Positions 30,650-38,383 are shown, numbered from the stretch's first letter. The stretch is 38,383 nt of DNA from a virus (IMGVR_UViG_3300030294_000094:1-38383), one strand, 5' to 3'. A program made the numbers and translations. The notes: a model not told the origin generated them from the letters alone.

Positions 30650-33600
30650 TATCGTAGTTTTTTATTTAATATTGATTCTTTCCCCTCTATTTCGATGTAG
30701 TCAATTGTAGAATCAAGGGTTATATTTCCTACAAATCCAATACGGAAGAACTTACAATCTGTCCTTTCTACCTTTGCGCCTAAGTCTCTAAGTTCCCCGG
30801 TCTTCTCTGATCCACCTAAGAACTGCCAACGTTGACAGTCATAAGAACCAAATATGTAAATGCCGGCATACCGTTTATAGTCAAGCACGGTTACGTTATT
30901 CACTACTTTAAAAGCATTTTCAGTTTTGATGAATCCGCGAACTACAGCCGTAACCATTTGTTTGAAGTTCTGATCTCCTAGCTTCAAAGGGCGTGTCAGG
31001 AACATAGTTTCATTTGCCGTACCATGTTCAGAACCAATGTCAATAAGGGAGCCTGAACTAAGAAGGTATTGATTGGGGTAATCATTTACAAAGAGCTGCC
31101 CGGTCTGTTTTACTTTGTGCCAAATGCCCTTTGAGAAAACATAAGAATACGTTTTGCTTGGATTAGTGAACCAAACTTCCTTGTCAACGTATTTATAGCC
31201 AACAATAGCAGTCTTTATGTAGTCAAGTATTCCTTCTGTGGTTATCTCTGTCGATAGTCGAACTAAAGACTTATGATTGATAGCCTTTTGAAACAAAGCG
31301 GTTTTGGATAGATCAAAGTAGTCTCCTCTTAATACCTCACTAAGATCAGCTACTTGTGATCCAGATATAATCATTACGCCTTTTTCGGTAGTGAATATAA
31401 CCCCATTGTCGATAGGTTTTACCGATAAAGGGTTGTTGCACACTTCCCTTGATATTGGACGAGAAGAAGAATAGTTCACCTCAGCGCCACCAATATAAAG
31501 AGCGTCTATTCCTTCTGAATGGAAGATGTATAATGGGTGTTCACCACTTTGTCCGGTAGAGAGTGCAATCGTATTTGTTGCGAATTTTTCTAACTCACCA
31601 TTACCAATTGGATAAGTATTCTCTATTGGGAATATGAATGGGTTATTTACTTCTGAAACTTTACAGATATTAGAAAACGATTGTTCTCTATTCCCTTCTG
31701 CGGGTATTGTCAATGGTATGGTTGAACTATCAGGATAAGCGTTAGCTATTGGCTTTAAATCATCCGATAGGTAGTAAGCATAATTTTGAGTGTCGTGAGC
31801 TGTCAATTTATATTCCTTAGTGTATGAGTACCAACCCATATCCGTATTAATTGCTTTGGTAATAGTCATCTTAGTAGCTCTTGAATCAGGATAACTAAGC
31901 ATTGCAGCAAGCATGTTTGGCGTTTGATCTGATCCCAATACGGCCTGTTTGAATCTTACGACTGTTGATATGCCATTAGTAGTTTTTATTTCGGTCTTTA
32001 TGATCCACCCGGACCCGTTCGGATTAATCATCTCGGTAGGGAATTGGCCAGTGCCTTGTTGGGCGTAGAAGTCATCAAGAAATCGACCTCTTGAATAAGA
32101 AGTCTTATAGTTTCCGATATGAAGTTTTGAGTTATACACAAACTGAATCTTCGGAAGCGTTGAGTGGTGCGAGAAGTTATCATAAGGAAGTACTTCTTGT
32201 GCTGTGATATTTTGAAGTATTCCTTTGGTAAGGTCAACGTCTATCCAATCGGCTGCAATAATATCGGAATAGTCAATAGTCTTAACCTTATAGAAGGTTC
32301 TAAGATCACCTATCTCTGTCTTAAGCTCTTCACTTGTCTTTAGAATAGGTAGGAAGTTCTCTATGCAGTAATTATAGCTACTAGAATTCTCATAACGACT
32401 TTGCTCGATCCAATGTGATTTACCAGATACTTTATAGAGTTGAACAGCCGTTGTTATAAAGATTGATACGGATTTTATCAGTGGTTCAAGTGATGGATCA
32501 ATGCTTTGGTGTATTCTAAATTGAAGTTTGTTGTAAGAAGAGAACATCCAAACAGGCATAGCAGCTACTCCATTACTTGAATTATACCTTTTGTCATAAT
32601 ACCCCATAAGGTTAGGCATGTTCTGGCTCTCAACAGATACAAGATTTGTAGAACCCGGAACAAAGGCACTTGTCAAATCAAGTTCTGCGGTAAAGCTATC
32701 ATCATCATTGGGCTTAACTCCGCTAAGTATCTTTCCATCTTGTACATGTAAGCGTTCTTGACCTATATTCACACCATCACCAACACATTTGGGATAAAAT
32801 ATAGCTTGTTTATTTGTATAGTCAAATGTGTTCCCATCTATAGCAAGTGCTGAATATCTGGAAGCGACATCCCATTCCTCACCACAAAGAACCGGATTTG
32901 ATTGAAGTATGTATGAACCATCATACAATTCAATCGCTGAACATGCCAGAAAGAAGCCTGTTAGCTTACCATCCTTTTCAAGTGAACTAATAGCCTTAGC
33001 CATTAATCCGTTGGCTGAATCGGCTCTTAGCTGTCTTGCATCGGTAGCATCTGCATCACCAGTATTACCATATCCAAATGTCACATCGCTTTTGAAAAGT
33101 CTAAAGTCTCTTTTTCCTGTCTTACCTAGACCACCAGTTACACGAATATCAACTCTTCCTACTGGATTTGCATTTACCGTTTGTGTTCCGTCGAAATTAG
33201 AATCAATGTATTTATAGGCTGAATCATACCAGATAGCATATTTCAACCCCTGAGAATCGTTTATATTAATTACGTTGCCTATCTGTGTGAATGTAGACGA
33301 GTCAGTGATCGTACAAACATATGTTTCGGCTATTTTGGTAGCTATTCCGTCAATATCCTTAGCAAAGTAGTATAGTTTTAAAACTGCTTCATCTTCTCGT
33401 ATGCCTAGGAAGTGTTTATAGCCACTATTTGAATGGACATATACGTTTGAGTAAGCAAGGTCGGTAAGTATAGCAGAACGATTAGGAACTGCTCTGAACG
33501 CTCCGTCTTTATGACGAAGGTTAAGCAGTTCTTCTAATTCACCATCTGGACAGATAGCTCCCGGAGTGTTTCTATTGATCCCTTTAAGTTCGACTTTCAT
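30649..33600 (-). CDS. Tail nozzle / tubular protein (T7 gp12- or P22 gp10-like)
   Basis: A 983-residue, strand-rich protein. The opening VELKGINRNTPGAICPDGELEELLNLRHKDGAFRAVPNR fits tail nozzle/stabilisation proteins, whose N-terminus typically runs 'GlnrDxxP...pdGe...alNlr..dG'. The body has many Tyr/Ser-rich strands and no transmembrane or enzyme motif. In podoviruses such proteins close the tail tube and contact the fibres. Its size exceeds T7 gp12 (~800) and P22 gp10 (~470) but is near crAss-like nozzle lengths. It is coupled on both sides by one-base overlaps. Alternatively it could be another tail hub component. Confidence 0.7.
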   Translation of the reverse strand: MKVELKGINRNTPGAICPDGELEELLNLRHKDGAFRAVPNRSAILTDLAYSNVYVHSNSGYKHFLGIREDEAVLKLYYFAKDIDGIATKIAETYVCTITDSSTFTQIGNVININDSQGLKYAIWYDSAYKYIDSNFDGTQTVNANPVGRVDIRVTGGLGKTGKRDFRLFKSDVTFGYGNTGDADATDARQLRADSANGLMAKAISSLEKDGKLTGFFLACSAIELYDGSYILQSNPVLCGEEWDVASRYSALAIDGNTFDYTNKQAIFYPKCVGDGVNIGQERLHVQDGKILSGVKPNDDDSFTAELDLTSAFVPGSTNLVSVESQNMPNLMGYYDKRYNSSNGVAAMPVWMFSSYNKLQFRIHQSIDPSLEPLIKSVSIFITTAVQLYKVSGKSHWIEQSRYENSSSYNYCIENFLPILKTSEELKTEIGDLRTFYKVKTIDYSDIIAADWIDVDLTKGILQNITAQEVLPYDNFSHHSTLPKIQFVYNSKLHIGNYKTSYSRGRFLDDFYAQQGTGQFPTEMINPNGSGWIIKTEIKTTNGISTVVRFKQAVLGSDQTPNMLAAMLSYPDSRATKMTITKAINTDMGWYSYTKEYKLTAHDTQNYAYYLSDDLKPIANAYPDSSTIPLTIPAEGNREQSFSNICKVSEVNNPFIFPIENTYPIGNGELEKFATNTIALSTGQSGEHPLYIFHSEGIDALYIGGAEVNYSSSRPISREVCNNPLSVKPIDNGVIFTTEKGVMIISGSQVADLSEVLRGDYFDLSKTALFQKAINHKSLVRLSTEITTEGILDYIKTAIVGYKYVDKEVWFTNPSKTYSYVFSKGIWHKVKQTGQLFVNDYPNQYLLSSGSLIDIGSEHGTANETMFLTRPLKLGDQNFKQMVTAVVRGFIKTENAFKVVNNVTVLDYKRYAGIYIFGSYDCQRWQFLGGSEKTGELRDLGAKVERTDCKFFRIGFVGNITLDSTIDYIEIEGKESILNKKLR

Positions 33601-34376
33601 TAATATACGTATTTACGTTTCCATGTACTGGATGAATTCAATGCACCGACAACCTGTGTTAGATTAGATTGATACATTGGAATGTAGTTCTTAGCTTCAT
33701 CGGGCAACACCATCATGAACCAATTAGCCATGATCCCGACAACAATAGATTCAAAAATCATTGCATCAGCCGTGGGCACTGAATTCATATTCATCCAGTC
33801 GTAGTTTTCAACGAAAAGAATAAGCTTGTCATCAGTATAGGTTTCCTTTGGTTGCTCAGTCCAATTGGTAGAATTAAATGCACCTGCAGGTATGATAACC
33901 GCTGCTTGCCCGGCATTAAGTTTGAATACACGGATAGCAGAACCATCTACAGCAAGAAAACCAAGATCACCTGCATTGAATGTAGCACCTTCTTTTATTT
34001 GAAGAATGCCAGAAGCTGCACGATCAAGATAAGCAGGATTCATATTCCTTGTAAAGGGAGTGAGTAACTCTAATATTTCAAGAGTAACACGTTTATAGAA
34101 TGGATCAAACATTTCTTTATCATCACCAGTAAGAGCAATCAAATCCATTAGGTGTTGTTTGTCGGGTCCTTCTGCTCTGAACTTAGCGATATAGTAAGTT
34201 CTTTTACGTACTTCGTTATACAAATCATCCTCCAAATAGGAGAAACGAAGGTAACTAAGCTCTTTATTTGCTTTGTTTGCATATAAAGGGTTTAGTAGGT
34301 CAGAAGAATTCATCAGACCTAGTTTTATTGCTAAGCCGTAGAAATAAGACATTTGAGATACGATAGGAGTCACCAT
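33600..34376 (-). CDS. Hypothetical structural protein, first gene of the tail/portal operon
   Basis: A 258-residue protein with a helical N-terminal half (VSQMSYFYGLAIKLG, ELSYLRFSYLEDDLYNEVRKR) and a beta-rich middle (GDLGFLAVDGSAIRVF, VIIPAGAFNST), ending in a helical KNYIPMYQSNLTQVVG segment. There is no signal peptide. Its stop overlaps the nozzle start by one base and it opens the leftward operon after a 240-bp gap, so a connector or tail-ring role next to the nozzle is likely. I do not recognise its family. Confidence 0.6.
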   Translation of the reverse strand: MVTPIVSQMSYFYGLAIKLGLMNSSDLLNPLYANKANKELSYLRFSYLEDDLYNEVRKRTYYIAKFRAEGPDKQHLMDLIALTGDDKEMFDPFYKRVTLEILELLTPFTRNMNPAYLDRAASGILQIKEGATFNAGDLGFLAVDGSAIRVFKLNAGQAAVIIPAGAFNSTNWTEQPKETYTDDKLILFVENYDWMNMNSVPTADAMIFESIVVGIMANWFMMVLPDEAKNYIPMYQSNLTQVVGALNSSSTWKRKYVY

Positions 34377-34616
34377 AATTTTAGATATTATATTTTTGCA
34401 AATGAAATCATATTACTTTTATATGGATTGTTGAAAGTGCATCGGTTTTTGTTGAATGTGATTTGTTTTAAATTAACACACATAAGTTAGAGAATGAATG
34501 TTTTTATAACTATCTATTAGTTAATATATTAGTCTCATTCTTTCACAGGGTAGAGACACAAAAAAAGCCAATCAAACTAATGACTGGCTTTAAATCTATT
34601 TACTCTTTATATTTAG
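34377..34616. promoter_or_regulatory. Intergenic region: leader of the tail/portal operon
   Basis: 240 bp without a gene. It holds a terminator for the genes to its right (34561-34591) and then ~180 bp of very AT-rich DNA before the ATG at 34376. Candidates inside are a TAACTA/TAGTTA inverted repeat (34507-34523) and a leftward TTCATTTG (about 34398-34405), one mismatch from the TAnnTTTG -7 box but without a clear -33 TTG. Promoter location is uncertain. AT-richness and isolation also make it a candidate replication origin, without further evidence. Confidence 0.4.
34561..34591 (-). terminator. Intrinsic terminator of the small-gene operon
   Basis: Leftward, AAAGCCA (from 34591-34585) pairs with TGGCTTT (34570-34564), with an inner TCA/TGA extension and a short loop. 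A seven-base U-run follows (34567-34561). It lies ~26 nt after the stop of the last small gene. Confidence 0.8.
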
Positions 34617-35021
34617 CTATCCAATAACTTTTTCAATTAGTTCGATAGGAGTACAGTTATATTTTCGTGATAGATTGAAAATTACCATAGCTTGGTTGTA
34701 TTCAGTTGTAAGAGATGTTTTATCTTCAATTTCAACAAAGACACCTTTTCTTTTCATTCCCGCAATGGTTATCTTTGAAGCATCCATTGTCCCACCTACA
34801 CATTCTCTACACCAAAAATCAATGTTTTGAATATTGCTTTTCTCATTAAACGGCTCAATTACATCAACTGAATAATTAGAAACCCTATCAATATCAATTA
34901 CTGCAATGTAATAATAATCATCCTTATCAAATGTATATCCGCTTTTAAAGGGCTTTGAATGCTCGAATTTAGGAAAGTGTTCAATTACCGAACTGGAACA
35001 AAGAAAATAACGTTTATCCAT
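34617..35021 (-). CDS. Hypothetical protein
   Basis: A 134-residue soluble protein with a strand-rich front (KRYFLCSSSVIEHFPKF, YYYIAVIDIDRV), one Cys pair in FWCRECVGG and a helical C-terminus (YNQAMVIFNLSRKYNC, then ELIEKVIG). It is the last gene of the small-gene operon, 2 nt behind its neighbour, and is followed by a terminator. No family recognised. Confidence 0.55.
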   Translation of the reverse strand: MDKRYFLCSSSVIEHFPKFEHSKPFKSGYTFDKDDYYYIAVIDIDRVSNYSVDVIEPFNEKSNIQNIDFWCRECVGGTMDASKITIAGMKRKGVFVEIEDKTSLTTEYNQAMVIFNLSRKYNCTPIELIEKVIG

Positions 35022-35023
35022 GG

Positions 35024-35419
35024 TTAGTCCTCTACTTCCTGTGTGAAATCTGTTATGTTAGCATCCTCTAACCAGTTTGTGATCATTCCGGTTTCGTCTA
35101 TCTCTAGTTCTAAGTAATCTCCATACTCACCCGGAAGTAAAGCGTTAGGCACATAGCCATCTTCAATTGAAAGGATTGTCTTTCCCTTTTCGTCCTCTAG
35201 GAAGTATGATCCTCCATCGACTACCTTAATACAGAATGATCCTGTTTTCCCTTGAGTCCATCCCATTATCTGTCCATGATCTATATCAATGGTTGCTATC
35301 CATAAATTACCGATACGCATTGGGAAGTCCTTGGGGATGTCTTCTTCATCATCAATTGGGATTTCTACTCGGACTGTCTTAATCTCCACTTCTGTGGGTA
35401 CATAAATTGTTGCTTTCAT
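35024..35419 (-). CDS. Hypothetical acidic protein
   Basis: A 131-residue, strongly acidic, beta-rich protein (IGNLWIATIDIDHGQIMGW, YFLEDEKGKTILSIEDGY, then YLELEIDETGMITNW). Its DIDHGQIMGWTQGK and VPNALLPGEYGDYLELEIDETGMI segments look like small conserved proteins found in Bacteroidota phages and mobile elements, of unknown function. Because of its acidity, DNA mimicry can be considered, though nothing specific supports it. Confidence 0.55.
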   Translation of the reverse strand: MKATIYVPTEVEIKTVRVEIPIDDEEDIPKDFPMRIGNLWIATIDIDHGQIMGWTQGKTGSFCIKVVDGGSYFLEDEKGKTILSIEDGYVPNALLPGEYGDYLELEIDETGMITNWLEDANITDFTQEVED

Positions 35420-35435
35420 TTTGTTACTTTGTTTG

Positions 35436-35696
35436 CTAATGAGATTCTACTTGTTCCTTTACTTCTTTCCAAAAATTAATTGTATGTTCCGAATTATATC
35501 CACCTAATCCAATTATATTTTTATGTGTATGAGTTTCTATTATTTCATCAATACACATAATTGCACATTGAATTGCATTTTCAATATTGGGATTATGTTT
35601 AAATTCCTTTAATTTATGAGATTTTGGATAAACACATTCTTCTGTAAATCCAACGAACTTCAAAATAAGTTCTTGCGCTTTTTCTTTTGATGTCAT
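35436..35696 (-). CDS. Hypothetical small phage protein
   Basis: An 86-residue helical protein with TSKEKAQELILKFVGF, a central IENAIQCAIMCIDEIIETH and the C-terminus NFWKEVKEQVES. The order (K-E-K-A-x-E-L, A-x-x-x-x-x-I-x-x-D-E-I, W-x-E-V-K) recurs in small Bacteroidota phage proteins of unknown role. It overlaps the upstream zinc-ribbon gene by 4 nt. Confidence 0.65.
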   Translation of the reverse strand: MTSKEKAQELILKFVGFTEECVYPKSHKLKEFKHNPNIENAIQCAIMCIDEIIETHTHKNIIGLGGYNSEHTINFWKEVKEQVESH

Positions 35697-36091
35697 GATT
35701 TTATTTCTATAAATTCGTTTGATAACACTTTTACAGGCTCACCGACACCCATAACCCAAACGCCATTATGGTCATTCTCATACGGTTTTGGTGGGTTGAT
35801 GACTTCATGCTCCGAATTTGGTGTAAGGTTGGCAAATATCTTTCCGTTAGCCATACACAGTGTAATTCGGATTCTTTTTGATATGATTATTCCGGGAGCT
35901 TTAGGACAGGTAAAAGCTCTTTTTTTTGAATAAGTTTCACTAACTGAAACATTTGCAAGATTATACCTACGCCCTTTAATGCCACAGTTTTTGCAAACGA
36001 CTTCATCATAACCACCTTTTCGACCCATTATAGTCATTAGGTTTTTCTTATCCCAATCATGTTGAGATTCTGTTATTGGTACATAATACAT
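35693..36091 (-). CDS. Hypothetical zinc-ribbon protein
   Basis: A 132-residue protein with a likely metal site: VCKNCG (C33, C36) and CPKAP (C62), with a further Cys at ~79. The C-terminal stretch FANLTPNSEHEVINPP then GVWVMGVGEPVKVLSNEF is characteristic of a small phage family from Bacteroidota. No reaction is known for it. It sits 1 nt from the XRE gene and overlaps the 86-aa gene by 4 nt. Confidence 0.65.
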   Translation of the reverse strand: MYYVPITESQHDWDKKNLMTIMGRKGGYDEVVCKNCGIKGRRYNLANVSVSETYSKKRAFTCPKAPGIIISKRIRITLCMANGKIFANLTPNSEHEVINPPKPYENDHNGVWVMGVGEPVKVLSNEFIEIKS

Positions 36092-36092
36092 T

Positions 36093-36410
36093 TTACTTTC
36101 TCCTTTCTACTTTTATACTTACTGTTTGATCTTTTCCTATAGCGGGATCAAAACATACAACATACCTTTCAATTGATTCATTCCCATTTATCAAGATATT
36201 TTGCTTTGGTTTAAATCCTAGTTCGCTATCCAATGCAATTGCGATCTTATTCAGGATGTCAAGTCCTACCTTAAACTTTCCGTTCTCAATACGATTTATT
36301 GTTACCCGGTCAAGTCCGGCTTTCTCTGCAAGTTTATCTTGTGTAAGCCCTGACTTTGTTCTTGCTGCAAGTAACCGCTTTCCAAATTCCTTTCTGTGGT
36401 TATCATCCAT
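36093..36410 (-). CDS. XRE-family helix-turn-helix regulator
   Basis: A 105-residue protein. Residues ~5-65 are a classic HTH_XRE domain: FGKRLLAARTKSGLTQDKLA, then AGLDRVTINRIENGKFKVG with the recognition helix at VTINRIENG, then LDILNKIAIALDSELG. The C-terminal ~35 residues look strand-rich and may dimerise. Short XRE proteins of this kind act as phage repressors, late switches or antitoxins. It sits inside a tightly packed operon, without a divergent partner, so a simple lysogeny switch is not evident. Its targets may be the palindromes noted elsewhere in the window. Confidence 0.9.
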   Translation of the reverse strand: MDDNHRKEFGKRLLAARTKSGLTQDKLAEKAGLDRVTINRIENGKFKVGLDILNKIAIALDSELGFKPKQNILINGNESIERYVVCFDPAIGKDQTVSIKVERRK

Positions 36411-36413
36411 GGC

Positions 36414-37115
36414 TTAGTTATTTGTTTCTTGCAATTGATTAATACTACCACTTTCCAATAAAGCAATAACTTCGTCAGTATCTTTGCTTACAAATTCATG
36501 TAGTTTAATTGAAATACGCTGTAAGGCTTCCTTTGTAGATTCTAATGTTGCAACGGCATTTTCTGAAAATGGAATAATAACAAAATCCTTTAAACCACCA
36601 TCATAGAAATGACCGTCAGAATACCAAACAGTTTCATCTTCTTTTTCTCTATTCTTGTAATCCTGACCTGGAATATAAATTTCTCTGTTTGCATTTCCTT
36701 TTCTTGCAACGTCGTAGGTTGCAATGCCATCAGTAATGGTTTTAATAAATACCTTATATCCAAATCTTAGAGCAGAGGAGCTATTAGCATCAAAGGAAAT
36801 TGACAAACTGAATTTGCTTCTATTATCAAACATCCTACATCCACTTAAATCATTAGAGAAACTACCACAAGCACTATACTGAATACCGATAAGCATTTCA
36901 GTAGTAGTTTTAGCCGTCTTATATCTATGTAGAAAATCATAAAACGAACTTTCTACTTCTGACATTTTTGCTAATTCAATGTTTTGTCTAGCATTGAAAG
37001 CTGTTGATATTTCTTTTGGTAGCAGGATTGAGAATAACCCTTTTGAATCACATTTTAAATCTGCTGTCCTTTCTTCACCATTGATAGTGAATCGTAATGT
37101 TTTTATTTTTGCCAT
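36414..37115 (-). CDS. Hypothetical protein
   Basis: A 233-residue protein. The N-terminus is strand-rich (KTLRFTINGEERTADLKC, GLFSILLPKEI), the middle has SACGSFSNDLSGCRMFDN and ALRFGYKVFIKTI, and the C-terminus is helical (TLESTKEALQRISIKLHEFV). It is soluble with no recognised motif. Spacing of 2-3 nt on both sides places it firmly in the accessory operon upstream of the XRE gene. Confidence 0.6.
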   Translation of the reverse strand: MAKIKTLRFTINGEERTADLKCDSKGLFSILLPKEISTAFNARQNIELAKMSEVESSFYDFLHRYKTAKTTTEMLIGIQYSACGSFSNDLSGCRMFDNRSKFSLSISFDANSSSALRFGYKVFIKTITDGIATYDVARKGNANREIYIPGQDYKNREKEDETVWYSDGHFYDGGLKDFVIIPFSENAVATLESTKEALQRISIKLHEFVSKDTDEVIALLESGSINQLQETNN

Positions 37116-37117
37116 GA

Positions 37118-37408
37118 TTATACTGCTTTGGTTTTTCGGAAGGTTGATACAGGTTCAGACTTAAGTCGAGATTTAAACTTTTCAATAATCTCAGCGTCTG
37201 TTAGTTCAGGAAGAACAAAGATTGTAAGCTTTTGAGTAAAACCAAATTTGGTTGAAGTAACACCTCTCGTCTTTGGATTTGGCTTTTCCTTGAATACTCT
37301 CAGCTTGTTAGCAGTAGCTTCAATTACACGTTTTGGAACTAAGGAATTCAATACATCCTCTTTTGTTTGAGGTTTCCTTCTACTGGTAGATTTACTTTCG
37401 TTTTTCAT
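37118..37408 (-). CDS. Hypothetical basic protein
   Basis: A 96-residue very basic protein (KSTSRRKPQTKEDVLNSL at the start, FKEKPNPKTRGVTSTKFG in the middle, FKSRLKSEPVSTFRKTKAV at the end), with a short strand FTQKLTIFVLPEL. Charge suggests nucleic-acid binding. It overlaps the paralogous gene at 37405 by 4 nt. No family recognised. Confidence 0.55.
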   Translation of the reverse strand: MKNESKSTSRRKPQTKEDVLNSLVPKRVIEATANKLRVFKEKPNPKTRGVTSTKFGFTQKLTIFVLPELTDAEIIEKFKSRLKSEPVSTFRKTKAV

Positions 37409-37662
37409 ACTGTTGCTTTTTTTATTGCATCAATCCAATTTTGTGGAACGTTGTTGGTTTCCAACTGCATTGATTCTATAGCTTCATTTAGGTATTTAAG
37501 TAATTCCGGTGCAGATGCGATAAGTTTTGCATTTGCTTCTTCCGTCCCTAGCCCTGAATCTTCGGGAGCGTAAACGTCTGCCAACAATTCCCCTTTTTCG
37601 TTTGAAACCAAATAATTTGCTCCTGACTTAAAATAAGTCCAATCTCCTTTTGTGTAGCTCAT
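37405..37662 (-). CDS. Small phage protein of the KGxW...NAKLIASAPELL family (copy 2)
   Basis: An 85-residue protein. It has YTKGDWTYFKSG at the start and EEANAKLIASAPELLKYL in the middle, the signature of a very widespread small phage family with no established activity. It is a diverged tandem duplicate of the neighbouring 96-aa protein, sharing TKGxW and NAKLI-x-S-x-PELLK. The two overlap by 4 nt. Confidence 0.75.
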   Translation of the reverse strand: MSYTKGDWTYFKSGANYLVSNEKGELLADVYAPEDSGLGTEEANAKLIASAPELLKYLNEAIESMQLETNNVPQNWIDAIKKATV

Positions 37663-37949
37663 AATGTTGCGTTTTTAATTGCTTCGTTAAGTCTACTAAT
37701 AGTTACATTAGCATCCATGTCAGGATATTGCTCTCTGATAATCTTTAAAATTTCAAGTGAATAGATACAGCATTTCAATAGCTCAGGTGAAGCAGAGATA
37801 AGCTTTGCATTATCACTATCATTTTCATTTGTTATAATCTTACAAATGGACTCTTTCGACCCATCTACCCCAATCGCCTTAATAATGCAAGTTTCAGGAG
37901 TATTCTTTGTATTCCAAACCTGTTCCCAATTTCCTTTTGTGTGTGCCAT
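37659..37949 (-). CDS. Small phage protein of the KGxW...NAKLISASPELL family (copy 1)
   Basis: A 96-residue protein with HTKGNWEQVWNTK at the start, a strand-rich IIKAIGVDG region and DNAKLISASPELLKCCIY in the middle, ending with a helix (ISRLNEAIKNATL). It is paralogous to the adjacent 85-aa protein. Members of this family are common in Caudoviricetes accessory regions; function unknown. Confidence 0.75.
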   Translation of the reverse strand: MAHTKGNWEQVWNTKNTPETCIIKAIGVDGSKESICKIITNENDSDNAKLISASPELLKCCIYSLEILKIIREQYPDMDANVTISRLNEAIKNATL

Positions 37950-37950
37950 C

Positions 37951-38121
37951 TTACTCGTGTATTTGGAGAATTAAATTACTTGAACACATCCAACTACAAT
38001 CAGCTAATCTGTGCCCTTTTTCTGCAATCAAAACTTCTAAATCTTCCACATCATCAGTGTAAGGGTAAATGTGGACTTCTCCTTTTGAGAGGTCTAAAAC
38101 AGTAACATAATGCTTTGCCAT
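37951..38121 (-). CDS. Small hypothetical protein, 56 residues
   Basis: ATG at 38119-38121, stop TAA (37951-37953 on this strand), one base before the next start. The protein begins MAKHYVTVLDLSKGEVHIYP, continues with an acidic DDVEDLEVLIAEKG helix and ends with ADCSWM then a hydrophobic strand. The V-x-D-x-x-K-G-x-V and D-C-x-W-M layout is like short Bacteroidota phage proteins of unknown role. Tight spacing in the operon supports it as real. Confidence 0.7.
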   Translation of the reverse strand: MAKHYVTVLDLSKGEVHIYPYTDDVEDLEVLIAEKGHRLADCSWMCSSNLILQIHE

Positions 38122-38152
38122 CTTATTTGTTTTTATGTGAATTAATTGCTCC

Positions 38153-38176
38153 CTGAGAGCCGTTCAAAGCTCTCAG
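38153..38176. repeat. Hairpin upstream of the accessory genes
   Basis: CTGAGAGC (38153-38160) and GCTCTCAG (38169-38176) form a perfect 8-bp stem with an 8-nt loop, in the 67-bp gap between the gene ending at 38189 and the start at 38121. There is no U-run in either direction, so it is not a standard terminator; it may stabilise or process the transcript. Confidence 0.55.
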
Positions 38177-38188
38177 ACAGGTAAGCTA

Positions 38189-38383
38189 TTAAAAGTTATA
38201 ATCGTAAAAGTGAATCGGTTCATCACTCATTCTGAATTGACCTTGACCCCAACCTTTTTTTGTCAGTGTAATTTCTCTGATAGAATTTTCAGGGGTTGAA
38301 ATGCACTCCCATTTCTGAGTATCATTTTCAGTATGAGCAGAGAAACCGCCTATGTGCTGAATAGGTGCAGTAATCAATTTTGC
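38189..38383 (-). CDS. Hypothetical protein, C-terminal 64 residues (enters from the right edge)
   Basis: The frame is open from the window edge to the stop at 38189. There is no ATG in the visible part; the only in-window alternative start is a TTG at 38377, so the gene almost certainly begins outside. It reads AKLITAPIQHIGGFSAH, then NDTQKWECISTPENSI, ending EPIHFYDYNF. If the genome is circular, it joins in frame to the 67 residues at 1-201 (TPDMRV followed by AKLITAPIQ) as one 131-residue protein. No family recognised. Confidence 0.7.
   Translation of the reverse strand, partial: AKLITAPIQHIGGFSAHTENDTQKWECISTPENSIREITLTKKGWGQGQFRMSDEPIHFYDYNF

Noticed and set aside
36093-37115. Toxin-antitoxin pair formed by the XRE gene and a neighbour
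   Set aside because: Neither neighbour has a toxin-like motif (no RelE, HipA, HigB or Fic features); it is only an operon neighbour.
38189-38377. Complete 62-codon gene starting at TTG 38377
   Set aside because: The frame is open to the window edge and continues in frame into 1-201 on closure; a TTG start is unnecessary.

Overview
This window reads as a tailed-phage genome from a Bacteroidota host (Bacteroides/Parabacteroides/Prevotella-like). The evidence is AT-rich DNA with A-rich start contexts, a promoter matching the Bacteroidota -33/-7 consensus (TTG, 19 nt, TAnnTTTG), and phage hallmarks: large terminase, P22-like portal, a capsid protein ending in a BIG2-like Ig domain, scaffold-like protein, nozzle-like tail protein and fibre. 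I see no host chromosomal gene, integrase, DNA polymerase, recognisable endolysin or CRISPR array. The portal/ring/nozzle set and the lack of a tape measure or sheath suggest a short-tailed (podovirus-like) virion.

The two ends probably join. The minus-strand gene starting at 201 runs off base 1 exactly in frame with the minus-strand gene entering at 38383; together they give one open 131-residue protein. If so, this is a complete circularly permuted genome of about 38.4 kb with three transcription units. (A) Leftward from the divergent region at 5672-5821: scaffold, 112-aa protein, major capsid protein, terminator, 142-aa protein, adaptor, 116-aa protein, tail fibre, then across the junction into small accessory genes (38121 down to 34617, including an XRE regulator), ending at a terminator at 34561-34591. 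(B) Leftward from 34376: 258-aa protein, nozzle, 91-aa DUF5681-like protein, two ejection-type proteins, a giant polyvalent protein, portal, a long inverted repeat, a lipoprotein, and a bidirectional terminator at 11731-11766. (C) Rightward from the promoter at 5763-5792: 132-aa protein, rhomboid protease, tRNA-Ser, tRNA-Thr, 212-aa protein, large terminase and small genes including a DUF559 nuclease, ending at the same bidirectional terminator.

The outstanding object is the 4,840-residue protein at 14136-28658, about 38% of the window. From N to C terminus it has short GYN(L/V)GD repeats, a Gly/Ala-rich hydrophobic region, an inorganic-pyrophosphatase-like domain, an HExxH metallopeptidase-like domain, an N6-adenine methyltransferase, a complete SNF2-type SF2 helicase, an LPD38-like region and a coiled-coil tail. 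Sitting between ejection-type proteins and the portal, translationally coupled to the latter, it is probably packaged and delivered with the DNA, as proposed for phage polyvalent proteins. Other unusual points are a phage-encoded rhomboid protease with all catalytic residues, a capsid protein with a signal-peptide-like N-terminus, a phage lipoprotein, and a terminase cassette inverted inside the structural genes.
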